64,000 bases of DNA, from NCBI GenBank assembly GCA_932294295.1, contig OW028579.1:558001-622000 (forward strand), given 5' to 3'. The translations under genes and the position numbers were made by a program. Origin of the DNA: Alitta virens. Taxonomy: Eukaryota; Annelida; Polychaeta; Phyllodocida; Nereididae. This document shows positions 13,017-25,000 of the stretch, one piece after another. Within the stretch, counting starts at the first letter, position 1, and each line of letters begins with the position of its first letter. Under the pieces are notes generated by a model. It was not told the DNA's origin and made no database searches. It saw only the letters and a program-made list of their open reading frames with translations.

Positions 13017-13112
13017 AGAAAAATACTAGACAAAAAGTTGAACACAGTAAATTATTCTTGTCCACTGTAATCTGCCCAATATTATTTTGCTTGTTCCAGC
13101 TGCTGAGCAGCA

Positions 13113-13295
13113 ATGATGGACTCAAGCACCATGACTGAAGCTGTGGATGATTACGGAAAACTGGCCACCCTGGTCCATGGACTAAAGGATGAAATGACAG
13201 CCATGAGGGCCGCCCAGTCCCAGATGATGGAGCTTCTACAGAAGATGTCGACAAACGTCTCTGCTGAGAAGGACCTTTGCACAAAGAAAATTTAA
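13113..13295 (+). CDS. Possible 60-aa small protein or first coding exon
   Basis: The reading frame opens with two ATGs at 13113 and 13116 in good context (gcagcaATGATGG). It encodes MDSSTMTEAVDDYGKL, then a heptad-like stretch (LVHGLKDEMTAMRAAQ, MMELLQKM) that would form an amphipathic helix, and stops after a basic KKI. Its composition is more protein-like than neighbouring ORFs. A polypyrimidine tract and AG (about 13098) precede it, so it may be an internal or first exon. Short N-terminal coiled coils like this are common in retroelement or transposon proteins, but I cannot assign a family. Three NF-kappaB consensus sites lie 98-155 bp upstream. Confidence 0.35.
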   Translation: MMDSSTMTEAVDDYGKLATLVHGLKDEMTAMRAAQSQMMELLQKMSTNVSAEKDLCTKKI

Positions 13296-13565
13296 TTCTA
13301 TATTCTATTTCTGTGTGTATACTCTAATTAAACCTAATATAGTAATCAATTGAAGTGTTTTAGTTCATCAGCTGTCCTGAAACAAGCTAATGCTTGCTAA
13401 ACCCAGCACCTTTAAGAAAAAAAATAGCAAAAATAAGCATTAATCAGACATGCCATATTGAATATTGGTGTCTTTCGCATGAAAAATGCTGTGTAATTAG
13501 CGTTTGTAGGATTGTCATATGGGCTACACTATCCAGTACTTAGTTGCTTCCAAGCCGGAAATCAG

Positions 13566-13935
13566 ACCCTAAGTGCTGCAGCATTTGCTGCAAAGTCCAT
13601 ATAATTTTTGGAAGGCTGCTGTAAACTACAGCTGCAGCAACTGCTGCGTGAACGCTGTAACAGCAAGAAATACAGCTGCAGCAGATTTTGAAGCTGTAGC
13701 CGAATATTGCATCTGCAGCCAGTTACTGCCATCTTTGCACCTGCAGCTGATATGAAGCCAGTTTTAGCCTTTGGGGGAACCCCATTATGGGAGGGCTATT
13801 ACCGCACGCTGATGCCATATTAGCAACCACTGCATCGACCTCTGAACTGCCCCCCCCCCCCACACTTTTATCTGCTGCTGCTTTTCCTGTGCTGATTTTG
13901 CTGCAGCTATTTGCTGTTAGATTCCTGCTCTATAT
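13566..13935. repeat. CTG/CAG-rich degenerate repeat region
   Basis: Many TGCTGCAG and GCAGCTGC words occur at 13570-13760 and again at 13868-13920, with a 12-C run between them. A comparable CTG-rich stretch lies at 30241-30430. It is probably a dispersed noncoding repeat. Confidence 0.5.
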
Positions 13936-15339
13936 AGGCTACCTGTATAGGGTGTTTGCCCGGGGGGTGTTTGCATCTTTCTCAAAGCCAATTAACTTTA
14001 TTATCACCAAAATCTCAGTTCAATATGCCTATGTAATGCTATATAAACTAAAAAAAAACTTAATTCAGTGACTCAGTGATGGAAGTGAGAAATGTTTGTC
14101 AGTGAAACCTAAACCTCGCGGCCTGGCCAGATCAGCGTAACACAACATTTTAAATTACAATACATGCAATTAGACTTCATGATTATATATTCTTGGGTGC
14201 AACTTTCCTGGACTCTAACATTGAGCTAAAGAGCAGCTGCCCACCAGCCAAGTGCTAGTAGGTAAGGTAATGAATCAACTACCCTACACATGAGGCCAGA
14301 GAGGACCGGATTCTATCCACTAGCCAAGTCCTAGTAGCAGCAGCTGAGCAGGCGAAGTAATATACATTCAATCAGATATTCAATAACATGAATATCTTAT
14401 CTTTCAATCTATTTTATTAAAGCATAGTATATTTCTGTATGGACTTATGGTAATTAAGATTTTACATCATTCCATCATTCTATTGGATTAGGGCATTCTG
14501 AAACTCATAGACCCATGAAGTTGTTTGCACTGCACAGAGACCATGGCTGGTGAGGTCAGACTGGCGAAGGGCCATCATTCAATTACAGGGTCGTGAGATG
14601 CACCTAGATGTATAGCACCAACCCTAAGATCAAAGGCTGGCCCTTCACCAGGAAGCTTCATTCCATGGAAGGTTGGCCCGAGAAAGCAAGTTGGCCCCTT
14701 CACCTGAGAGCTGCCCTGTGCTGCCATCTTCAGGTTATGATGTCTAGTAAGTTAATTTCCCTGAAAACATGACTCTTTATGCATCTATTTATAACTGCTA
14801 AAGGGTGTGTTGGTGATGAAGTTTGCTATAATATAATTCTTCATTGAATGCTTTAGAAACAAATGCATATGGGCCAAATTGTTCTTTGTCCCTGGTGGAT
14901 GTTTCGTGAACTAAAGTAAATATGAAGAAATTATACAGAAGTGCTTTCTTTAAAAATCATCAGTAAAAGTAATATGTTATGAAAGAAAAACTATTTAACG
15001 TGTTTTAATTTGTACTAGAGGGGGGGGGGATATAATTCAATTTGGTGATATATTTGATACACAGACATAACCCTAGCCATAACGTACCATGATAACCCTA
15101 AGTTAGTATCAAATGATGTAATTTGTGAGGTATTGAGATAATCATTTCAAACTTTTTTTGGTTTTAATTAAGAATTATTGCGTGTGGCCAACCTACAGAA
15201 TAAGGTGTACCACTTTTTGTTGTCCATTTGACCAAGAGGATCAGTGAATTGATTACATATGCCTGTATTACATTTGCCTGTATTGGTGTCTATCTACATT
15301 GTACAGTGAAGTGTTTATGAAAATTCACCTGAAAAGAAA
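13936..15339. other. No gene recognised
   Basis: Noncoding. It includes the related phrases CCAAGTGCTAGTAGG (about 14250) and CCAAGTCCTAGTAGC (about 14325), which suggests remnants of a dispersed repeat, and a 10-G run at 15020-15029. Confidence 0.5.
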
Positions 15340-16240
15340 AAACTGATCAAAACAGCCCAAGGGCCATGTACAAGAGGTCAATGGCCAGGAATAAGTACAT
15401 GAAACACAGAGACCTTGCCACATGGAAAGGTTACACAAATGAGAGCATCAAATCACAGAAATGCTCAAACATGTCATGGCCCAACGATTTCTTGATTGTG
15501 TGAAGCCTTAAGGGCGAGAGAGTGCGTACAACATCATTCTGAACATGGATGGAAACATAGTGACTGACAAAAAAAAGTGCTCACAAATGTATTTTATGAT
15601 GGGTTTGCAACCTGTGTGTTACCAGAGGCCATGAAATGTGCTGAAATACCACCTGTGCATAAAAAGAAATGACATGGATAAGACCATGCAATTACAGGAC
15701 TGTGAATATTCTGACAACATTCAGCAAGATCAATGAAACCTTGATTGCTCATCAGTTGGTTGACTTCAATTTGCTGTTTCATGATCAATGTCTCCATACT
15801 GAAATAAGTATTGAAGTAGTCATACATTGACCAGCTTGACTGAGTTGTGAAAGAGTGCCCCTGATAATAACCAATGTGTTGGGGCATTGTTAATGGACCT
15901 ATCTAAGGACCTTGATTGTGTCCCCCATGGCTCCTTCTCAGTAAGCTGTAAGCATATGGACTCAGTGATAATGCAAGTTTATAGGAAGTTACCTAAGTGG
16001 GAAACAGGGGGTCAAGATGGATGGTTACATATTAAAATTGTGTATCTAAAGGCATCACATCAACTCAATATTTGAGAAGATTTATGGAGTGTTCCAGCGG
16101 AAATAACTAAATATAAGCTTTCAAGCATTTGTGCTTGCAATTTTCAACCATTGTCCCATTGTGTGGCACATATGGTGCTCACCTCTGGAATCTGCTACCT
16201 CATGAGTTTAAGCGCACATGTGATGTTAAAAAATTAAAAT
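15340..16240 (+). pseudogene. Second decayed LINE reverse transcriptase, internally deleted
   Basis: Fragments appear in order along the + strand but in different frames. Near 15395 is KYMKHRDLATWKGYTNE (basic pre-RT region), near 15545 NMDGNIVTDKK, and near 15885 GALLMDLSKDLDCVPHG (RT domain, family form LDLSKAFDxVxH). Near 16145 is CGTYGAHLWNLLPHEFKR (family form LWNSLP near the C-terminus). The middle of the RT, including the YADD region, is missing. It is non-functional. Confidence 0.7.
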
Positions 16241-17715
16241 TTTAATGTTACAATCCTGACAGTCTTAGCGGATAATGCCAAATAATAATACTAATTTACG
16301 TCATGCACTACCCATATGTTAATTGCTACGTTATTGGGTAAAATATACAGCTAGTTTGAAATAATTGGAGCTTTTTAATATAATTATCTATTATTGCATC
16401 CTGACAGGATTGCAATGATAAATTTTGTTTGTAAACACTGAAAAGAGGGTGTTGCAGATTGCCTGGACCAGCTACATGAGGGCTGTCAGCTGAATTTTGT
16501 GATGACTAAATGAAAAAGGGGTAAAATAGCAAAAGTCCTGGGATTCAAAGGCCATGGGTCCTCAGGGCCTTCTTATGTAATTAATTGAATAATAATGTTT
16601 AGAAATTAATTATTATGAGTCCTTTTGGGGTGCAAGTGGATCACACCGAAATGTCTCTATGTGTTTGTATTGAGGGTTTGGTGAGGAATGTGTTTTTGAT
16701 GTTGGGAGATGTCATGATGAGATGACATGGGGATGGGGGGAAGCTGGTGTGAGCAGCAGTAGATAGAAGTGGGATGTCCTTTGTGGGATTGGATTCCAGC
16801 GGAGTAGCAGTGGAGTAGTAGGGATGGGTTCAAATCACTGTGACCAGAGAGTTGCATCGCTTCAGGGCTCTACATTACAGGAAGTCATGAGATTACCTAG
16901 AAATTGGGGGGGGGGGGTGGGGATTCAGCCATAGGCTGACTGAACCACGTGGCCAGTGGCTGCTGCAGTGGCAGTCTGGAATTGGGGAATTGCAGATATA
17001 AGTCAGGGCTAGGGCATGCCCTCTTGGTCTCTTCTACTTGGTCTTTGCTCTGATCAGGGGTCTCTTGATCTCTGCTTCTCAACCTGAGTGGACCAGGGGG
17101 ATCTCTTCAACTTGGGCAGCTCCATGTCACTTAGAAGTGGTAATTTGCACATGGCATGATCTTTGGCAATGGGTTGGCCATCATCAGCTGACAGCACTCA
17201 TCAGGCAACAATAGGCAACAACTATAATGCAACCAGGTAGGTGTCTTTTGATTAATAGGAACATACCCTTGCTCAGTGCTGGCAACACTCAAATGTGGGC
17301 CACTGCACATTTATGTAACCATGTAATTTTGATCAATACACTATTAAGCTTATATTCATGAGTTGAGTTATAACACAGCCATCAGCACACCCCTTTTACC
17401 AGCGATCCCTGTGCCTCCACTAGCCAAGCGACTACCGAGCACTAGTTCCCCAAACTATGTGTGATTGTGTGATCAGAATGACCATGAGAATGATTGGTCA
17501 TGAGTGGTGTAATCAAGGTTGAGGAGAGGAGGTTTTAGCTCATCTCAGTGCATTGCATATCACTTTATTGTATTTAGTATTCAAGTTGCCCTTTTTCTAC
17601 ACCTTTTCATTTATTTATCTTTGTTTTTGGCCCCCCTTCAATACTATATGCAGGTGCTTGCATGAGCTATGGAGCTGTTCACTTTAGCGCGGTTGTTCAT
17701 TGTGGACGCTCGTTC
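16241..17715. other. No gene recognised
   Basis: GT-rich, weakly repetitive DNA with a 12-G run at 16906-16917. Short antisense frames at 16657-17082 are low-complexity and Pro/Ser-rich, with no motif. Confidence 0.5.
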
Positions 17716-17947
17716 ACAGTCAGAGGACAAACCCTATGCTGAGTTGGCTCACCTGAAATTGCGTGTCGCGGGGATTTTGGTGTTATTCAGAGACCTGCTA
17801 ACGCCAAAATCTGTGTCACGAGATTAAAATACTAGTCTACCAAATTTTAGTGTCTAGCTATTAATATTAACAAAGTTATTGGCAATTTTTACCCCCGTTT
17901 TTGATAAGATTCGCGCCAACTCGGCGTATGCACTGTCCTCTGACTGT
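17716..17947. mobile_element. Possible 230-bp MITE with imperfect terminal inverted repeats
   Basis: The left end ACAGTCAGAGGACA and the right end (whose complement starts ACAGTCAGAGGACA) face each other. Further in, GAGTTGGC matches as well; about 23 of 30 positions match over 17719-17748 versus 17915-17944. I found no convincing target duplication. Confidence 0.5.
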
Positions 17948-20900
17948 TGTTACGACTCAGCAGAAATGAACGACAAACCCACGATTTTACAATTAAACAC
18001 TTTAATGGTTACTAAACAATAACACACTCAACAGGAAGTAATTGGTACAAATAATTCAATATTCCGCACCCACAGTCTATCAAAGTCAAAAGAGTCCTTA
18101 TTTTTGTTATGAAAATAAAAACAACCTTAAAACAGCTACATGCCCCCTCAGGAAAACCCGACTTACTCTTCCCTCTTCAGGAGTGCATATTCTAAACTTA
18201 AATGGGATTAATCACACTGCAAATACAAACTATAATAACCAGAGCAGCTCCTAGGGGGGGGGCATGGCCCCCTCAAAAGACATGAGAGAGAGAGAACAGA
18301 GAGAGAGACAGACAGACAAGAGAGAGACAGAAGGTAGGGAACGAGGAAGAGGCCTCAGACTCATTCAGATTGCCATAATACCATTCAAAACAAATTTTAG
18401 AGTAAACAACAAAATGGAGACTGGGTGCTCACCATAAAAACATCAATAGAATGTACAGACAGAAGCATTCGGCCACCTTATCTAATATTTCATCATCAGT
18501 GGCCCACATTATTGGACTTTTCCTTTCAGGGAAGTGTGTCAAGGACTAGAGAGCCCTCATGTTTGCAATATAAATCTTAGATCATATATTAATACAAAAT
18601 GTGTGATTTATTCAGATGGTTTATTAAATATATCCACTGTTTTACAGTAGAAACTATGTAAAAAATGATAGACTTCACCAAAAAGTTGGCAATAGTTTAT
18701 TAAGTGTACATTTAATTGAAGATATTGCACTCAATAATTCTGTCGAGTCTAATGAAATGAATGCAGGTTAAAGAAAATACAATAATCTGAACATTTATCA
18801 TCCCAGTATTAAGATTCAAGGAATTTTTATTAAGGTTACTTGCATACATATACATTGTAAGTAATAAATATATAGGTCACTCATTATACACAAAGATATC
18901 AAAACATCTGGAGTATTAACTACAAATTAAAAATTATATATAATTACGAAAAAATTCCAATTTAAATTTTGCAGAGTCAGAACATGACATCACTTCAGGT
19001 CTTGTGTGCTAATAATCCTATTTTAATCCCTATTTCGTTGCTAAATTCCCCAAGTTTTATTAAAAATTTGGTAAATATTTAAAAGAGTACAAAATAATTC
19101 AAACAAATAATTGTATACAGCAGATAACTATAATACAATATCGAATGTGCAATCTGGGCCAAAACTAAGTTCAAAATACACATAAATGGTACAAGGCAGC
19201 GAGGGAACCCCGCTTGAGTCATGAATGTTACAAAACAATGGATTAAGGTTTAATTGATAAAGTTTAAATTAATCAGTTTGCATCCTACTAAAGGTGAGAT
19301 CAGTTGCACCCTTAATTTTAAATGTTGATGACTCCCCTTTAAACAACTAAACAATAATAATCAATGATTGTTTGTCAATTTTTAAGGTGACACTATGGCA
19401 AATGAATTTAATTGCTGATACATCCTTTGCATTTGCCATGCAGACATAGACACCTTTGGACAATACTACTACCCAGCAAGAAAATGTTGTTACTTTTCTT
19501 AGTTACAGATTATGAAATTGCATTTTTGGTGATTGTTCATATCGAGGGAGCTGCACACATAGTATCCTCAATGACTTTTTCGGTCTCAGTTGGGGTCCAG
19601 AAGAGATATTTTACAGTCACTGTAGAAGTATGTAATCCCCATCACAAATCTGGGCATCACATTCTCACAGATATTTAGTGTTTGACACCTGCCAACATAT
19701 CTGCAAATAATAAAACAAAAAGGAATAGTATGTTTGATATTTTGTCACTCCAAAACAACAAGGTAAAAACAGCAATAGAAAAGTAATGCATTTAGCTACA
19801 TATCAATGATAACTTCAGAATTTACCTAGTGAGCTATTTTTAAGACTTCAACTCTTCTTTATTCGTGTCCAACAATAGTTCTGAGAAATAGTTTTCACTG
19901 ATGACATCAAGTGTCTCATGTTCCAATAGGTTCTTGCAGACCATCTTTTAAATGCAGTTGATCATGTGAAGATCAGTTTTGTTGATGATATCTTGGTTCC
20001 TCTGAAAAATATATTCACAAAAGAAAAGGAGTTACCTAACTGTGGCTATACACTACCTATTACTTTAGTGATCGTTTATATTACAGTAGATTTAAAAAAG
20101 GTAAATTAATTAGATTGAGGACTGTATTGTATTTACCTTGATTTACCGATGATCATTGCTGGCCCTCGGTGGCCTTGTCTGGCTTATATATTGCCCCCCC
20201 CCCCCCATTCTGCTTTGTAATTTGGTTGTTCTCCTGTTACCTGAGGAAAAAAAAAGGATTAGAAATGTATGTTAAGTTATTACTACAGTATGACAGAAAA
20301 AAACGTGAATTAGTGCCATAGAAATAAAGCAATAGCCAGTATAGGACATATTAAAAGTTAAACCTAGGAATATTTAGAGAAGGAATGGAAACTAGCTCAG
20401 TAATAAAAATTAGGGGTGATTATCAACATGTCATAAATGTTGTAAAATGGCCTGAAGCTAGCCCAGAGCCCCAGCTGAGGTGGGCGGGTCATTAATTGCT
20501 TTGATGTTCACTGTGCGTCGAGCTGACTGGGATGCTGGATATCGGTCAATTTATAACTGCTGCAGATTATTTTAATTTCACCACCCCAGTGTGATGACCA
20601 AAACTTTCAAAACATTCTGCGGATCATGCACAGTAGCATCATTACAACCACAAGGTTATTGCAATGGCAGCAGTCTTTTTCCGTTCTTTCTGGACCCAAT
20701 AGCAGCAAATTTACATCTAATTGCAGCTAAAAAAAAAAGGCTTTTAACACCTATACTTGAAAGTGTAATATCGTCTTATTTCTCACGATTGAGAGTAGAA
20801 TCATTTTAAAGCTGACAAAACAAATGTTCTAGCCAATTTGTAAACAATAGAGACGAATGACAACGAACACGTTACAGGCATGAAATTATGCTGACAAACA

Positions 20901-22028
20901 AAATGTTAACAATCTCTAACTGAACCAACCGTGCGTTTTTTTTTTTCATCGAAAAATGGTGTTGATGAAGAAAATTAAGTCCATTGTTTACTTTTCATTT
21001 TTCTCGTTTTCTTGTATTATATGAATTTTTTATTGTTGTTTTCTGGGGGGGGGGGGCTGCCATTGATATTTCTGTATTATGTAATATTAAGTTGTAAAAT
21101 TGTATACAATTTATTACACAGCTTGGTAGGGATGGGAGCTTCATGAGGGGGGGGGGGGTGTTTTATTGCCATGTTAATAACTGGTGTCAGATTAATATCG
21201 AAGAATGTTGCGAGACGCAGTGTACTTTTGAAGTTGGCTAGTTTCAATTCCTTCTCTAAATATTCCTAGGTTAAACACTGGTGACATATGGTTTGTGCTA
21301 TTTGTTACAATTTACCAGATGTTTCTGAATGCCGTGGTTGGCCACTTAACAATCATTTATATTCACTTGATATATATACACACACATATGTAGAATGGCC
21401 ATAGAGACTACATCAGCCTGATCAGGCACTTAATCAACAGTTCGCAATAGCATTGGGTGATAATTGGGGTTTCAGGGTAAAATGTAATCTAAACAACTCC
21501 AGACACCCCAGAACTGGCAAAGGTTAATGACACACTGCATGACAGCCCATGTGAATAAGCTGACAAATGAATATAAGTACTTAACTGTAATGCATTCTGA
21601 TAATCGGAGTCTTTCTGTCTTCTGCTGGTTCCTCCATCTTCCTGAGCTGTACAAGGAATACAATGAAAGGCGGAGCGAAGTGGCGGAACGAGTCATGATT
21701 GAGGGACCTGACATTTCTCAAAAACACAGACCCTTAAATGCCTGATAATTTTTTATTTCGCATTACCATTTCCCATTGAATAATTAAGTTGAAAAACATC
21801 ATCCTATCAGCACAGATCTGCCAACGATCAGCCAGATCAGAGCTCATCTTTTTGGTAGTTCTGCCCACTGTCCCGATATCCCACCCGTACTGCCTTTTCC
21901 CTTTCCCGCCATTAAAACATAAACAAGGCCAAGGAGTGTTCCAAGGATTTCTTTTAAGACTCGTGCTGTTTTCTGAATTCAACAACACAGACATTCACTT
22001 TTCCGTGTTCTAGAGACTTATTACAGCT
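17948..22028. other. Intergenic, no gene recognised
   Basis: AT-rich. It includes a GA/GACA simple repeat at 18283-18334, poly-G/C runs (18254, 20194, 21045, 21147) and no coherent coding signal. The promoter of the gene starting at 22029 should lie at the right edge, but no TATA box or initiator stands out. Confidence 0.45.
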
Positions 22029-25000
22029 ATGGCTAAGAACAAGTAAGTTAACGAAATCTATTCAGATTCAGATTGTCCATTATTTTCATGTTTTGAACTA
22101 AAATTCTTTCATTGACTAGGCCCCAACAAGGTTGGCCTTTGCTGTAATCAGTGGTTTTCCGGGCCTACTGATTATCCGTAAATGACCCATCTCGCCCATA
22201 AGCCACTGTAAATGTAGAACATACAAAAAGAATACAAGACTAAACAAAACCAACTAAAAGTGTTTTTCGCTACATAAAGTTAAATATTGTGTTTATCGAT
22301 ATATTAGACATTTCACTATTGAAACTTTGAATAGAGACATATAATCTTTATTTTTTATTTTCGATGGGTCAATGTACCAGGTTTGTTTGTTGAGGGGTTA
22401 TAATTGAGATTTTATTTAAAATTTATCACCAGGACTGTTATAGAGAACTGGCAAAGGGACATCCTTAAAAATGCTTTTCAAAATGGAATGAACAATTGCC
22501 GGCAGGAGAAGGCTTTGGGCCTGGTGAGGCAGTGTGCCTCTGATACAGGCCTCAAAACAGAAGTTATCAAAGTAAGTTTTAAGTTGTATTTTTATGTGTA
22601 TATATATATATATGTATACTTTTAGTATTATAAGGTGTGTTGTCAGTTTACAGTGATCCTCACTGTTTACTGTGATCACTTACTGATGTTGCATTTGAAT
22701 ATCATGTAATTTTTTTGTAACAAGCGCAAGAGAAATATATTTTGGATACAAAGGCAGATATGCTGATAGTGATGAGAATTAAATCATGGTAATCTTTGGA
22801 TCACAGTAAACTGACGATGCGCATAATATGTTTTCAAACACACAATGATGTAGAAAATGGAAAATTATATGCTGAAAGTAATTTGAAGTGACAAAGTTCT
22901 GGTATTAATACTGCAATTCTCATATTCTTAATAATATTTGCAGCACTTCATCTGGAACATGAAGAGAAGCCCTCAGCGCAGGCGAAAACCACTAAAGCTA
23001 TGCAAAGGCAGAAAGATTTCAGGGAGGGAGGTTTTTAACAGGGACTTCCTGAAGTCAAATGGTATTATTATTATTATAATAAGTGTGCTCAAGGGCCATT
23101 GAAAGACATTTTTCTGCCAAAAGCGGATGTAACTTTTATCAATTTATATGATGTGCTTGTTAATTTTATTGTAGAGGAAAACCAGGACATTGCCATGCCT
23201 CAGAGAATGAGGATGGCAACAGCAAGATGGGTGGCAATGACCTCGGAGGAGAAAAGTGGCTATGAGCAGAAAGCGCAGGAGGAGGAGAGCCAAAAAGAGG
23301 CTGTAGATTCATACTCTGCAGCAGACAGGAGGGCCCTCAGAAAGAGGACCATTAAGGAAATCAGCAAATTGGTAACAAATGTTTCGTGAATCTGTTCTAT
23401 TTCAGATAAGTCTATTCACTTTTTTATTTTTTACAGGTGCCCTACAATGATATTTTTTTATTTCATCAAAATGTTAAGATATACATTGTTAACCAACTTT
23501 CATCAGTCACACGGTAATTGCATGATTATAAAGCCCTAAAAGATGCAAAGTTACAGTCAGTCTCTTGCTTGAACTTTGGGTCATACCACAGTGCCCTCTT
23601 GTGAGTTAGTAACGTCACATCAGGATATCCCATGATGGTTGCAGTCACCTATTTAAAATATTAAAAAAAACGAGAATCTGAATAATTGTCCTGTGTTTTC
23701 ATGTAGGATTCCTGAATCTACATAATTAATTCAGCCACATTTAAAAACCTAAAATAAAACAACAATTTTCCCTTTTTTCCTCCATCTCCAAATACAGAGG
23801 TTCTGCCGTTTTTACATTTAGCACAATCAGACAATTTCTTGCATGACATCAGAGAAATAGAAGCACAGAAATAAATTCAAATAATTTTTTCTGTATAGGT
23901 TGAAAACTCAATTACTGAAAAAAATTATTTTAATATATATTCAATCAAACTGGCCTTTTTTTTTATTGCGGGACTATATCATAAGACAATAGCAGTGATG
24001 TTTGGCTGCAGCATTCTTACATCTTGGTCACACCTCTGTGATTCCCAGGCACTTGAATCCTGGTCAGGGCAATTAGTTCCTGATGTAACGCCATGCATAT
24101 GTAATGAGCAACTTTTTTAACTGCAGTTATTCTGTCTTTGTATTAGGGATTAACCTTAACTAGTTAGCCTAGTTTTGGGAAATTTGTATTTTAGGGTATA
24201 TTTTATCAAATGAGTCACAAAACTAAGATAGTGCAAATTTCATTTTAGGACACCTTCAAGTGCAAAATATTGATGGAACTATAATTTGTCTTATTATTGT
24301 TACTGTTCACTAACAAAATTCCAACAGACAAGTAATTAATGCTAAATATCTATAATTTTCAGATGAGTAAACTGCACAGTTTCGGAGGAGATAGCTCCCT
24401 GATATATTGCATTGAGGAGGAGGAAACTGTTGATGAGGTGGCATGTGGCAGGATGGTTGGTTTCATCACTAGGCAGCAGAAGCAAGCTGTGATGAAACAT
24501 TGCACTGGTTAGTGAATTTTTTTCAGATTATTGATGTGTGGTGATTGTTGAAGGAGTCTGTGTGACAGATCGACATGGTATTTAAGGGAGAGTGTTCATG
24601 ACTATGTTAATAAATCATCAGAACATTACAGCACAAGAGGGGGAATAGAAGGATACAATTCAATCCAGCTGATTTTTAAGTTGAACTTGTCATTTTAAAT
24701 TTATTTCTGCGCTTGTTTATTGAACATTTATGTCATCTTCTATATTTCAATAGGAAAGGAATCTGGCAACATGTTTCCAGAACATGAGTTGCTCCCTGCA
24801 GTGTACGACCTGTTCAGGAAAAAGTATGGTAAGGAAATATAATAATAGATCGCTTTGCATATTTGTAATTGGTCATGTTAGTAAATTGCCAACTTCCTTC
24901 AGCAAGGCGTTCCTTCTCTGCACAGCTCCACTGCAAGGCCATCTTGAAATGGAATTAATTTTTCGGTTAGTCATATCCAAATTGTTAGGTTGCCAAGCAT

